This document shows positions 37,301-46,129 of a DNA stretch of 64,000 nucleotides, piece by piece. Position 1 is the first letter of the stretch, and each line of letters begins with the position of its first letter. The position numbers were made by a program, and so were the translations under genes. Under the pieces are notes generated by a model. The model was not told the origin of the DNA, did not search any database, and worked only from the letters and a program-made list of their open reading frames with translations. This stretch comes from an uncultured Algibacter sp. (GTDB taxonomy: Bacteria > Bacteroidota > Bacteroidia > Flavobacteriales > Flavobacteriaceae), in assembly GCA_937958265.1 (NCBI GenBank), contig CALGNX010000017.1, forward strand, positions 1 to 64,000, written 5' to 3'.

Positions 37301-38815
37301 GCACAATTAATTTTCGATTTAAAAAATGCAAATCGTGAAGCCAGAATTAATGTAAAATTAGTTTCAGAGGTAGGTGTTGGTACCATTGCTGCTGGTGTTG
37401 CTAAAGCAAAAGCAGATGTTGTATTAATTTCTGGGTATGATGGCGGTACAGGAGCCTCTCCCTTAACCTCACTAAAGCACGCAGGTTTACCATGGGAACT
37501 CGGTCTATCTGAAGCCCAACAAACGCTTGTTCTAAATAACTTAAGAAGCCGTATTGTTGTGGAGTGTGACGGCCAATTAAAAACAGGCCGTGATGTTGCC
37601 ATAGCAGCATTATTAGGTGCTGAAGAATTTGGTTTTGCAACTGCTCCTTTAGTAGCTTCTGGCTGTATCATGATGAGAAAGTGCCACTTAAACACATGCC
37701 CGGTTGGCATAGCAACTCAAGATAAAGAATTACGTAAAAACTTTAAAGGTACACCAGAGCACGTAATTAATTTCTTTTACTACATTGCAGAAGAGCTTAG
37801 AGCTATTATGGCACAATTAGGATTTAGAACCTTGGCCGAAATGGTAGGTCAAACACATAAAATAAATGCGAATAAAGCAATAACACATTATAAAGCTAAA
37901 GGGTTAGACTTATCTAGCATATTACACAGACCTGCAGCATACAAACAACTTACAGTAAGGAATACAGAGGCACAAGACCACAACATAGATAATGTTATAG
38001 ATTTCACTATTCTAAAAGACTCTCATAGAGCCTTATATAGAAAAGAACAAATGACGTTACAATACCCAATAGGAAACACAGACCGTACAACAGGTGCTAT
38101 TGTTAGTAATGAAATTTCTAAAATATATGGCCATCTTGGTTTACCAGAGGACACCTTAAATATAAACTTTACAGGTTCTGCAGGGCAAAGTTTTGGTGCT
38201 TTTGGCGCCCACGGGTTAACATTTACATTAGAAGGTAACACCAACGATTACTTAGGCAAAGGATTATCTGGAGCTAAACTAATTGTTAAAAAACCAGCGA
38301 AGGCAGATTTTATGGCAGAAAACAACATTATTATAGGTAATGTTTGCTTATTTGGTGCTGTAAAAGGTGAGGCCTACATAAATGGTATTGCAGGCGAAAG
38401 ATTTGCGGTAAGAAACTCTGGAGCAATAACAGTTGTAGAAGGTGTTGGCGACCACTGTTGCGAATACATGACAGGCGGTAAAGTAATTGTTTTAGGTAAA
38501 ACCGGAAGAAACTTTGCGGCAGGCATGAGTGGCGGGATTGCTTATGTTTACGACCCAGAAAACAAATTTGTAAACGGCTTATGTAATACCGAAACCATAG
38601 AGTTTGAAAATATTACTGAAAATGATGCAAACGATTTAAAACAACACATTGAAAAACACGCATTATATACAGAAAGTAAGCTCGGTACAAGATTATTAGA
38701 AAATTGGGATAACAGCTTAGCAAACTTTGTAAAAGTCATGCCAATTGAATACAAACGGGCTCTTAAACGTCTAGAGACTGAAGAGCCAATGGTAGAAGAA
38801 TTAACAATAGCATAG
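34301..38815 (+). CDS. gltB: glutamate synthase large (alpha) subunit
   Basis: Makes glutamate from 2-oxoglutarate and glutamine-derived ammonia. The 1504-residue protein has a 16-residue propeptide before the nucleophile Cys17 (ENCGAGF) of the class II glutaminase domain, then the central domain and the FMN-binding synthase domain ([42 protein letters not shown]). The 3Fe-4S Cys set is seen in [21 protein letters not shown] beta-helix domain closes it. gltD follows after 2 bases. Together with PII and AmtB it forms the nitrogen-assimilation block. Confidence 0.97.
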   Translation: MIKKQGLYLPEFEHENCGAGFICNLKGEKTNQIIHDALEILVKLEHRGGVSADGKTGDGAGLLIDIPHDYFTRVCNFDIPKQRTYAVGMVFLPKTSNQYDFCKAIFEREIKEQGLTILGWRKVPVDSTQLGPIALASEPNIEQLFIGQPEAINEATFKAKLYAARKITEHAISKSKISESGYFYVPSLSNTTIIYKGIIMPEDIGPYYTDLQQIDLVTRLALVHQRFSTNTMPTWELAQPFRHMCQNGEINTLRGNVSRMRVREEIMKSDVFGPQIDKLFPIILPGKSDSASMDMVVELLTHTGRSLPEIMMMMIPEAWEKHATMPEERKAFYEYNACIMEPWDGPASVPFTDGDYIGALLDRNGLRPSRYTITKSGKLIMSSEIGVVEVAPEDVLEHGRLEPGKMFLVDMNEGRIINDEEIKSKIVSERPYQEWLNKTRLHLKDLPYNNETCSIETIDIKTRQRLFNYTFEDIQEVITPMAIVGKEALGSMGIDTPLAVLSDRPQLISNYFKQLFAQVTNPPLDGIREEIVTDISLNLGKDRNIFSITERQCRKLRIQNPVISNADLEKIRVIDVDGFKAETIQILYPKIEGMNGLENALDAIIIQIEKAIERKTNIIILSDRGVNQELAPIPALLACSFVNHQLNRLRKRSYFDIIIESGEPREPHHFATLFGYGASAINPYMVNEIIRMQVTEGFITDMDEQQAVDNFNKAIGKGILKVMNKIGISTLHSYRGSQIFEIVGFNSQFVEKYFPYTASRIEGIGLYEIEKEIDQRYKQAYPDNTVDKNLGLNIGGDYRWRRNGERHLFNPTTVSKLQQAVRLSDQASYDVYAKAINEQAANLMTIRGLFEFDNLDPIPLDDVEPWTEIVKKFKTGAMSYGSISREAHENLAIAMNRIGGKSNSGEGGEDRKRFQKDMNGDSRNSAIKQVASGRFGVTSHYLSNAREIQIKMAQGAKPGEGGQLPGYKVLPWIADARNSTPFVGLISPPPHHDIYSIEDLAQLIFDLKNANREARINVKLVSEVGVGTIAAGVAKAKADVVLISGYDGGTGASPLTSLKHAGLPWELGLSEAQQTLVLNNLRSRIVVECDGQLKTGRDVAIAALLGAEEFGFATAPLVASGCIMMRKCHLNTCPVGIATQDKELRKNFKGTPEHVINFFYYIAEELRAIMAQLGFRTLAEMVGQTHKINANKAITHYKAKGLDLSSILHRPAAYKQLTVRNTEAQDHNIDNVIDFTILKDSHRALYRKEQMTLQYPIGNTDRTTGAIVSNEISKIYGHLGLPEDTLNINFTGSAGQSFGAFGAHGLTFTLEGNTNDYLGKGLSGAKLIVKKPAKADFMAENNIIIGNVCLFGAVKGEAYINGIAGERFAVRNSGAITVVEGVGDHCCEYMTGGKVIVLGKTGRNFAAGMSGGIAYVYDPENKFVNGLCNTETIEFENITENDANDLKQHIEKHALYTESKLGTRLLENWDNSLANFVKVMPIEYKRALKRLETEEPMVEELTIA

Positions 38816-38817
38816 TT

Positions 38818-40281
38818 ATGGGAAAAGTTACAGGATTTAAAGAATTTAAAAGACAAGACGAAGCCTATACACCTGTAAAGGATCGTATAAAAGATTATAA
38901 AGAATTTACAGTTTCATTAGACGAACCTGAATTACAAAAACAGGGTTCGCGTTGCATGGATTGTGGTATTCCATTTTGCCATAGTGGTTGTCCATTAGGT
39001 AATCTAATTCCAGATTTTAACCACATGGTACACCAAGGAGAATGGAAAAAAGCCTCTTGGTTACTCCACTCCACAAATAATTTTCCAGAATTCACAGGAC
39101 GCTTATGCCCTGCACCCTGCGAGCAGTCGTGTGTGCTAGGAATTATTGAAGACCCCGTATCTATAGAAAATATTGAAAAAAACATTGTAGAACGTGCGTT
39201 TAAAGAAGGTTGGATTAAACCTCAGCCTCCAAAAACAAGAACTGGTAAAACTATAGCTATTGTTGGTTCTGGTCCTGCTGGTTTGGCCGCAGCACAACAA
39301 CTAAACAGAGCTGGGCATACCGTAACTGTTTTCGAGCGCGATGACGAAGTTGGTGGTTTATTGCGTTACGGAATTCCTAACTTCAAAATGGAAAAAGGAA
39401 TTATAGATCGTCGTGTAAAAATTCTAGAAGCTGAAGGTATCCTATTTAAAACTAACGTAAATGTTGGTGTTAACTATAGTGTTGAAGATTTAAAAACATT
39501 CGATTCTATTGTATTATCTGGAGGTGCTACCGAAAGACGAAGCCTACCAACACCTGGTATTGATTCTGATGGTGTAGTACAAGCTATGGACTTTCTTACA
39601 CAACAAACAAAAGTTTTATTTGGTAAGAAAGTAGAAAATCAAATATTAGCAACCGGTAAAGATGTTATTGTAATAGGAGGTGGTGATACAGGCTCGGATT
39701 GCATAGGCACATCAAACCGTCAAGGTGCAAAATCTGTAGTTAATTTCGAAATTATGCCAAAACCACCAGGGCACCGTTCTACAACAACACCATGGCCTTT
39801 CTGGCCATTAAAACTAAAAACCTCATCTTCGCACGAGGAAGGCGTGGAACGTAATTGGCTTATCAATACGAAAGAATTTGTAAAAGATGCCAGTGGTAAA
39901 CTTATTGCACTTAAAACTGTAAATGTAGAATGGAAAATGATTCCCGGCCAACGTCCGCAACTTGTGGAAATTGGAGGCACTGAAAAAACATGGCCTTGTG
40001 ATTTAGCGTTACTAGCACTTGGTTTTACAGGACCTGAAGCTACATTAGCTGATAAATTAGGGCTTAAAACAGATATACGATCAAATTATAAAGCAGACTA
40101 CGGTAAATACCAAACCAATATTCCAAATATATTTGTTGCAGGCGATATGCGCCGTGGACAATCCTTAATCGTTTGGGCTATTTCTGAAGGTAGAGAAGCA
40201 GCCAGACAAGTTGATCTATATTTAATGGGCAAATCTAACTTACCATCCAAAGATGTATCTGGCGATTTAGTTGCTATGTAA
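38818..40281 (+). CDS. gltD: glutamate synthase small (beta) subunit
   Basis: Supplies electrons from NAD(P)H to GltB through FAD and iron-sulfur centres. The 487-residue protein carries two N-terminal Cys clusters (CMDCGIPFCHSGCPLGN and CPAPCEQSCVLG), the FAD motif IVGSGPAGLAAAQQL and a second dinucleotide motif VIGGGDTGSDC. It starts 2 bases after gltB stops, implying translational coupling and 1:1 synthesis. Terminator at 40301-40336. Confidence 0.97.
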   Translation: MGKVTGFKEFKRQDEAYTPVKDRIKDYKEFTVSLDEPELQKQGSRCMDCGIPFCHSGCPLGNLIPDFNHMVHQGEWKKASWLLHSTNNFPEFTGRLCPAPCEQSCVLGIIEDPVSIENIEKNIVERAFKEGWIKPQPPKTRTGKTIAIVGSGPAGLAAAQQLNRAGHTVTVFERDDEVGGLLRYGIPNFKMEKGIIDRRVKILEAEGILFKTNVNVGVNYSVEDLKTFDSIVLSGGATERRSLPTPGIDSDGVVQAMDFLTQQTKVLFGKKVENQILATGKDVIVIGGGDTGSDCIGTSNRQGAKSVVNFEIMPKPPGHRSTTTPWPFWPLKLKTSSSHEEGVERNWLINTKEFVKDASGKLIALKTVNVEWKMIPGQRPQLVEIGGTEKTWPCDLALLALGFTGPEATLADKLGLKTDIRSNYKADYGKYQTNIPNIFVAGDMRRGQSLIVWAISEGREAARQVDLYLMGKSNLPSKDVSGDLVAM

Positions 40282-40300
40282 ATATTAAAGTATTACATAT

Positions 40301-40336
40301 ATAAAAAATGCGAACTGAAAGGTTCGCATTTTTTAT
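40301..40336. terminator. gltD terminator
   Basis: A perfect 15-bp stem (40301-40315 with 40322-40336), a 6-base loop, and a T run in the descending arm. Confidence 0.85.
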
Positions 40337-40454
40337 TTCCATAACTAATTAACTATTTTAGCTTAGTACCTAAAATTCTAGGTTTAACATAAAGTAACTT
40401 GAAGTGGAAACTTAATAAAAAATAAACTAGCAAGATGCACCAACCTAAATTAAC

Positions 40455-42074
40455 ATGTTTAAAACACAAATAAAAACTTTATTTAAATTTGTTATTTTAA
40501 TAAGTTACCCCTTCATTTATGTAACTATATTAGGATACTTCATCATGCCTCATAAAGGCGAATACTATAAAGAAGTTATTGCCTTTGGATATTTAAGCTT
40601 ACTATTTTATAGTATTATTATAATATTCAGTAATACAAAACTAAAAAAATCGGTTACAACAATATTATTAATACTTCTTTCAATACTAGCATTTATAAAA
40701 CTAAGTTTTTACAATAACTACCATAGTAAAATAGGACCTTCCGCACTACAAGTCATTTTTGAAACTAACAGCAATGAAGCTTCAGGATATTTAGCAGGAT
40801 ATTTTAATTCAAATGTTTTAATCATTTTAGCTACACTAAGTGCTTTTACAATAATCAGCCTAAGGTATCTTTACACAATTAAACCAATCATTATAAAGTC
40901 AAAAACAATTTACGGCGTTGTTGCTTTACCATTAATAATGGTATCTGTTTATAATATTTATTACGAATACAGGCATGAAAACATCATGCTTACAAGTGTG
41001 AAATCTTATATAAAATACTTAAAAATAAAAGCAAATATAGATGCTAATTTAGCAAAACAAACAAGCCCCTATTTAAACGACGTTTCGAGTTTAGAAAGCC
41101 CACAAACCTATGTTGTTATTATTGGCGAATCCACAACAACTAAGCACATGCAGTTATATGGATATTCTAGAGCAACTAACCCCCAATTAACAGAAATTAA
41201 AAATGAACTATTAATTTACAAAAATGTTATAACACCCAACACACACACGATAATAGCGCTTGATAAAATTTTAACATTTTCAGATTACAACACTCCTAAT
41301 AAAAAAAAGAATGCATCTATAATTCAACTCGCGAACGAAGCTAGCTTTTCAACCTATTGGATATCCAACCAACAACCAGCAGGAATAATGGAAAGCATGG
41401 CTACGCAAATAGGCAGAGCTGCTAAAACTAAATATTTTCTTAATACTTACGACGATAAACACTATAATACGTACGACGACATACTACTGCCTACCATTGA
41501 GCAAGTATTAAATAATAAGCAAAATAAAAAAATACTTTTTATCCATTTAATGGGAAGTCATTTAACATATAAAAACCGCTACCCAAAATCATTTAACCAC
41601 TTTAAATCTGTACCAAAAAAATATAAAAATGAAAATGAGGGGTTACAAAAGACTCTAAATGCTTATGATAATTCTATTCGATTTAACGATTTTATTGTAC
41701 GTGATATTATTGAAAAAACTAGAGCAACCAAAACAAACAGCTACGTACTATATTTTTCTGATCATGGTGAAGATGTTTACGACACAAGCTCAGATTTACT
41801 AGGCCATAACGAATACATGGGTACAAAACCTATGTACACAACCCCTTTTATAATCTGGCTATCTGATACTTATAAAAATACCAACCCACAAATATTAAAC
41901 GATTCGTTAACACTTGAAAGGCCATATATTACGGAAGACTTTATACACAGTTTTTCAGAAATAAGTCGTATAAAATTTAAAGGTCTTAATTATGAAAAAA
42001 GTATTTTTAGTTCACATTTTAAAGCCAAAAAAAGGATTATAAAACAAGGGAAAGATTATGATAAAAACGAATAA
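40455..42074 (+). CDS. phosphoethanolamine transferase-like membrane sulfatase-fold enzyme
   Basis: A 539-residue inner-membrane protein of the EptA/CptA/OpgE family, which moves phosphoethanolamine from phosphatidylethanolamine to lipid A, core sugars or glycans on the periplasmic side. Five hydrophobic helices occupy about residues 10-170. The sulfatase-like domain then shows VVIIGESTTTKHMQLYGYSR (metal-binding Glu225), a probable nucleophile Thr263 (TPNTHTIIAL), FIHLMGSH, and the metal-binding FSDHGED. The family's usual CGT around the nucleophile is replaced by PNT. It overlaps the next gene by 17 bases, which encodes a GDPD-like protein; the acceptor molecule cannot be told from sequence. 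Confidence 0.87.
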   Translation: MFKTQIKTLFKFVILISYPFIYVTILGYFIMPHKGEYYKEVIAFGYLSLLFYSIIIIFSNTKLKKSVTTILLILLSILAFIKLSFYNNYHSKIGPSALQVIFETNSNEASGYLAGYFNSNVLIILATLSAFTIISLRYLYTIKPIIIKSKTIYGVVALPLIMVSVYNIYYEYRHENIMLTSVKSYIKYLKIKANIDANLAKQTSPYLNDVSSLESPQTYVVIIGESTTTKHMQLYGYSRATNPQLTEIKNELLIYKNVITPNTHTIIALDKILTFSDYNTPNKKKNASIIQLANEASFSTYWISNQQPAGIMESMATQIGRAAKTKYFLNTYDDKHYNTYDDILLPTIEQVLNNKQNKKILFIHLMGSHLTYKNRYPKSFNHFKSVPKKYKNENEGLQKTLNAYDNSIRFNDFIVRDIIEKTRATKTNSYVLYFSDHGEDVYDTSSDLLGHNEYMGTKPMYTTPFIIWLSDTYKNTNPQILNDSLTLERPYITEDFIHSFSEISRIKFKGLNYEKSIFSSHFKAKKRIIKQGKDYDKNE

Positions 42075-42795
42075 ATTTATTCTAGTACTTTTATTATTTG
42101 TTTTAATAGCTTTACTACTATATCCCTACAGCCCAAGAAAATTAGAATATATAGGGCACTATAATAAGGTTTTTGCACACCGTGTAAATAGTATCGCTAA
42201 ATTAAAATCGTCACTACTATTTTTTAAAGGTATTGAACTAGATCTTGTTTACAAAAAACAAGGCAATATACTTGATGTAAACCATCCACCAGCCCCGTCG
42301 CAAAACCTAAATTTCGAAACCTACTTAAAGCATATTGAAAAGAAAACATTTCCATTTTTATGGTTAGATATAAAAAACTTAAATATAAGTAACGCGAAAG
42401 CTATAATTATAAAACTAAACAAACTATTAGCAACAAAAAATTACCCAAAAAATCAAGTATTAATTGAAACATCAAACCCCGAAACACTCCCTATTTTTAC
42501 AAAAACAGGATATAAAACTAGTTATTATTTACCCACACAGCTTTTTAAAAATAAGGATCTGAAAAGTAAAATTAGAGAAATTAAACTAATTTTAAAAAAG
42601 CAGCCAAAAATTGGAATATCATCTAGCTATAAAGATTACCCAATTTTGAAATCTAATTTCCCTAACAAAACAAAATACATTTGGGCATTAATCCCTAATT
42701 TAAACAGAAAATATAAACAAATTAGAACCCTATTGAACGACGACAAAGTGGCTGTAGTTTTATGCCGTTATAAAGTGTTTTCTGGAAACGATTAA
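42058..42795 (+). CDS. membrane-anchored GDPD/FAM151-like phosphodiesterase-fold protein
   Basis: A 245-residue protein with one N-terminal membrane helix (about residues 7-23) and then a glycerophosphodiester-phosphodiesterase-like barrel. Likely catalytic positions are His41-Arg42 (FAHRVNS), Glu60 and Asp62 (IELDLV) and His76 (VNHPP), the H-R / E-x-D / H pattern of GDPDs. The run AHRVNS ... VNHPPAP also recalls the FAM151/menorin branch. Its start lies inside the end of the phosphoethanolamine transferase gene (17-base overlap), so the two are tightly coupled and probably act on the same lipid or glycan. Substrate unknown. Confidence 0.75.
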   Translation: MIKTNKFILVLLLFVLIALLLYPYSPRKLEYIGHYNKVFAHRVNSIAKLKSSLLFFKGIELDLVYKKQGNILDVNHPPAPSQNLNFETYLKHIEKKTFPFLWLDIKNLNISNAKAIIIKLNKLLATKNYPKNQVLIETSNPETLPIFTKTGYKTSYYLPTQLFKNKDLKSKIREIKLILKKQPKIGISSSYKDYPILKSNFPNKTKYIWALIPNLNRKYKQIRTLLNDDKVAVVLCRYKVFSGND

Positions 42796-42819
42796 TTTAC
42801 ACTTATATAATCAAATTAT

Positions 42820-43824
42820 TTAAGTATTTTGCATAAACTCCTCTGCTTTTTCAACCATGTTTTTACTTCCACAAATAAAAGGAACACGTTGGTGCAACTC
42901 TGTGGGCTCCACTTCCAAGGTTCTTGTAAAACCATCACTAGATTTACCATTAGCTTGCTCTGCTAAAAATGCTATGGGATTGCACTCATACAACAAACGC
43001 AATTTACCTTTAGGGTTTTTAGTGCTCTGCGGATACATATATATACCGCCCTTTATCATATTTCTATGGAAATCGGAAACTAAAGACCCAATATATCTTG
43101 AAGTATAAGGTCTATCATCCTCATCCTTTTGGCAATACTTTATGTAATCTTTAATACCTTGCGGGAATGCGAAGTAATTACCTTCGTTTACAGAATAAAT
43201 AGAACCATTTTCAGGAAATTGCATATCTGGATGCGATAAATAAAAAGAACCTATAGCTGGGTTTAAAGTAAATCCATTTACACCATCGCCAGTAGTATAT
43301 ACTAACATTGTAGAAGTGCCGTACACAACATAACCTGCTGCAACTTGGCAGATACCCTTCTGTAAAAAATCATCTAAAGTTACTGGGGTTCCTACTGGAG
43401 TTACCCGTCTGTAAATGGAAAATATAGTACCTACAGACACATTAACATCTATGTTTGATGAGCCATCTAGAGGATCTATAAGTACAATATACTTGTTTTG
43501 ATGGTTTTTATCTTGACTGTTTATAGAAATAAAATCGTCTTCCTCCTCGCTCGCAATACCACAAACAATATTTCTCTTTGTTAGGGTTTGAATAAATTTA
43601 TCATTCGCATAAACATCAAGCTTTTGCTGGTCTTCACCCTGAATATTAGTATCGCCTGCCGCACCAATAATATCCACTAAACCCGCTTTATTTACTTCAT
43701 GGTTTACAACTTTTGCTGCTAATCTTATAAAATTTAATAAACTAGATAATTCTCCGGAAGAATATTGAAATGATGATTGATTTTCAATAATGAATTCTCC
43801 TAAGGTTTGCTTTTTGTGGGCCAT
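42820..43824 (-). CDS. fbp: fructose-1,6-bisphosphatase class I
   Basis: Hydrolyses fructose 1,6-bisphosphate to fructose 6-phosphate in gluconeogenesis. The 334-residue protein shows the metal-site sequence [13 protein letters not shown] near residue 121, [13 protein letters not shown] near 63, and the sugar-phosphate region [21 protein letters not shown]. Together with PEP carboxylase in the same window it reflects growth on non-sugar carbon, but the genes are not linked. Start ATG at 43824. It converges on the GDPD-like gene without an obvious terminator between them. Confidence 0.95.
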   Translation of the reverse strand: MAHKKQTLGEFIIENQSSFQYSSGELSSLLNFIRLAAKVVNHEVNKAGLVDIIGAAGDTNIQGEDQQKLDVYANDKFIQTLTKRNIVCGIASEEEDDFISINSQDKNHQNKYIVLIDPLDGSSNIDVNVSVGTIFSIYRRVTPVGTPVTLDDFLQKGICQVAAGYVVYGTSTMLVYTTGDGVNGFTLNPAIGSFYLSHPDMQFPENGSIYSVNEGNYFAFPQGIKDYIKYCQKDEDDRPYTSRYIGSLVSDFHRNMIKGGIYMYPQSTKNPKGKLRLLYECNPIAFLAEQANGKSSDGFTRTLEVEPTELHQRVPFICGSKNMVEKAEEFMQNT

Positions 43825-43919
43825 GGTTTATCGTTTTGTATCTAACAAATATGCATATTTTTTAATAAACTACATCGTTATAGTTACATGTTTATGAAAA
43901 GCAATAAGTAACTTTAAAC

Positions 43920-43927
43920 TATCTTTG
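43920..43927 (+). promoter_or_regulatory. predicted promoter of the acetyltransferase gene
   Basis: TATCTTTG is a perfect -7 element. It places transcription start near 43932, which excludes the in-frame TTG at 43925 and supports the ATG at 43946. Confidence 0.45.
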
Positions 43928-43945
43928 ACATATTTATATATAAAT

Positions 43946-44428
43946 ATGGAATTCACAATTAGAGACGCACAAAAAAATGATATGCCAAGTGTACTTCATT
44001 TAATTAATGAACTGGCTATTTTTGAAAAAGAACCTGAGGCTGTTGAAATTACAGTTGAAAATTTATTAGAGGACGGCTTTGGGGACAATCCAGTATTTCA
44101 TTGTTTTGTAGCCGAAGTAAATAACAATGTAGAAGGTATTGCTTTAATATATAACCGCTACTCCACTTGGAAAGGTAGAATACTTCATTTAGAAGATTTA
44201 ATGGTTAGTAAAACCATGCGAGGTTCTGGCATAGGTACTGCATTATTAGATGAGGTTGTTAAATATGGCCATAAATTAGGTGTGAAACGAATAAATTGGG
44301 AGGTTATTGATTGGAACGAACCTGCTATTGCTTTTTATGAAAAAAAAGGCGCCAATGTAATGCGCGATTGGGATGTGGTTCAGCTAGATGAAAAAAGCAT
44401 AAAAAATTACATTTCAAACCTTGAGTAA
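43946..44428 (+). CDS. GNAT acetyltransferase, diamine-acetyltransferase-like
   Basis: A 160-residue GNAT-fold enzyme using acetyl-CoA. The layout and motifs (FTIRDAQKNDMPSVLHLINELA, HLEDLMVSKTMRGSGIGTALL, NWEVIDWNEPAIAFYEKKGA) resemble spermidine/spermine-type diamine acetyltransferases; RGSGIGTALL is the CoA pyrophosphate-binding loop. The substrate could be a polyamine or a thialysine-like amine; sequence alone does not decide. The ATG at 43946 is chosen because an earlier in-frame TTG lies inside the promoter's -7 element. Confidence 0.87.
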   Translation: MEFTIRDAQKNDMPSVLHLINELAIFEKEPEAVEITVENLLEDGFGDNPVFHCFVAEVNNNVEGIALIYNRYSTWKGRILHLEDLMVSKTMRGSGIGTALLDEVVKYGHKLGVKRINWEVIDWNEPAIAFYEKKGANVMRDWDVVQLDEKSIKNYISNLE

Positions 44429-44561
44429 AAACAATTCTGCTTTTATTGGCAATATCGACTAGTTTAAAAAAACATAGAATTACTACAAATACTTGGAATA
44501 TAAAAGTAAGATTTTTATCCAACAATAACGTACTAATAACTAGCATCTATTAACTAAAAAC

Positions 44562-45815
44562 ATGCAAGTATTTAAATTTGGCGGAGCATCTGTAAAAGAT
44601 GCTAGTGGTGTAAAAAACGTAGCCTCACTTTTAAAACGTTTAGGCTTTAAAAACACCCTTATTGTAGTTTCTGCTATGGGTAAAACTACAAATGCTCTAG
44701 AGCGTGTTGTAAAAGCTTATTTAGGAAGCAACGCAAACCTTAAAACCCAACTTAAAGCATTAAAAACTTACCACACTAATATTTTGTTAGACTTGTTTAA
44801 AGACCCAAAGCATGTTGCATTTAAAAACTTGAATGCTTTATTTGAAGCATTAAATATTGTTTTAGAAACTAACAAATCACTAAACTATAATTTTGTTTAC
44901 GACCAAGTTGTAGGTTTTGGTGAGCTTATTTCAACTACAATAATTAGCGATTATTTAAATTATGTAAACATAAAAAATAATTGGATAGATGCGAGAACTC
45001 AAATTAAAACAGATGGTTATTATAGGAACGCAAATGTAAATTGGGAAACTACGCAAAGCCTTATATCATTAAAATTTAATAGCCAAATTTTAAATATTAC
45101 TCAAGGTTTCTTGGGGAGCGACTGCAACAACTTTACAACCACACTTGGCAGAGAGGGTAGCGATTACACTGCCGCAATTTATGCCTATTGCTTAAATGCC
45201 CAAAGCGTAACCGTTTGGAAGGATGTTCCGGGTGTTTTAAATGCAGATCCCAGGTATTTTGAAAAGACGCAATTACTTAAAACAATGTCGTATCGCGAGG
45301 CTATAGAGTTTGCCTTTTATGGCGCTTCGGTTATACACCCAAAAACCTTACAACCTTTGCAAAGTAAAGAAATACCCCTTTACGTTAAATCTTTTTTAAA
45401 CCCTAAGGCACAAGGCACCAAAATTTCTAAAAACGCTTTGCTAAACCCCTTAACACCCTGTTTTATAGTAAGACCGAATCAAATACTTATAGCCTTATCT
45501 ACTTTAAACTTCTCTTTTTTAGTAGAAGAAAATATTAGTAAAATATTTAACCTGCTGCATGACTATAAAATGAAGGTTGCAGTTATACAAAACTCTGCTA
45601 TTAGTTTTCAGGTTTGTGTTAGTAATAGCTATGATAACCTCGACAAATTATTACCACACCTAAAAGCAGAGTTTAAAGTTAATTATATTGAAAATGTTAC
45701 GCTGTATACAATTAAACACTATAATGGTAACGCAATACGAAAAATTGAAACAGAAAAAACCGTTTTATTAAAACAGTTAACTCCTGAAACTGTACAAATA
45801 ATAGCGCAAAATTAA
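44562..45815 (+). CDS. aspartate kinase (monofunctional)
   Basis: Phosphorylates aspartate, the entry step to Lys, Thr, Met and diaminopimelate. The 417-residue protein begins MQVFKFGGASVKDASGVKNV (KFGGAS instead of the common KFGGTS) and has the kinase-fold segments GREGSDYTAAIYA and WKDVPGVLNADPR, with a C-terminal region (about residues 300-400) in the position of the regulatory ACT domains but diverged. It is monofunctional, with no fused homoserine dehydrogenase, and stands alone between the acetyltransferase and repeat copy B. Confidence 0.92.
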   Translation: MQVFKFGGASVKDASGVKNVASLLKRLGFKNTLIVVSAMGKTTNALERVVKAYLGSNANLKTQLKALKTYHTNILLDLFKDPKHVAFKNLNALFEALNIVLETNKSLNYNFVYDQVVGFGELISTTIISDYLNYVNIKNNWIDARTQIKTDGYYRNANVNWETTQSLISLKFNSQILNITQGFLGSDCNNFTTTLGREGSDYTAAIYAYCLNAQSVTVWKDVPGVLNADPRYFEKTQLLKTMSYREAIEFAFYGASVIHPKTLQPLQSKEIPLYVKSFLNPKAQGTKISKNALLNPLTPCFIVRPNQILIALSTLNFSFLVEENISKIFNLLHDYKMKVAVIQNSAISFQVCVSNSYDNLDKLLPHLKAEFKVNYIENVTLYTIKHYNGNAIRKIETEKTVLLKQLTPETVQIIAQN

Positions 45816-45964
45816 CGAATTATAAAAAACGCTATTTAATAGTATTATCTACATTACAAGTTTACACGGCTTAAGTTATACGTGTAATACTTTACTAAAT
45901 TAGCTTGTTATTTTAATAAAAAAATTCAATTTGTAAAAACAACATTACACTTAGCATACTTATT

Positions 45965-46053
45965 GCGTTAGGGATTGCAGTGAAAAGCCCACAGCCCGAC
46001 CTAAGGAGGCGCGCGGACTTGTAACGTAAAGCCCGACCCTTGTGGTAACGCCC
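45965..46053 (+). repeat. dispersed repeat, short form (copy B)
   Basis: GCGTTAGGGATTGCAG ... AAAGCCCACAGCCCGAC ... GGAGGCGCGCGGACTTGTAA ... AGCCCGACCCTTGTGG ... TAACGCCC, 89 bases. It sits 64 bases upstream of the predicted promoter of the acyltransferase gene. Confidence 0.85.
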
Positions 46054-46116
46054 AAATTATTGGCTAAATAATATTTAATGCATTTATTAAATTCTCAAAA
46101 CATTTAAACTATTTAG

Positions 46117-46124
46117 TACTTTTG
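46117..46124 (+). promoter_or_regulatory. predicted promoter of the OlsF-like gene (-7 element)
   Basis: TACTTTTG is a perfect -7 element ending 5 bases before the ATG at 46130, so the transcript would be leaderless or nearly so. Confidence 0.4.
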
Positions 46125-46129
46125 CCAAC

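Noticed and set aside
40383-40398. TTAACA then TAACTT before the phosphoethanolamine transferase gene, like a Pho box
   Set aside because: The second hexamer is 10, not 11, bases from the first and the pattern does not continue.
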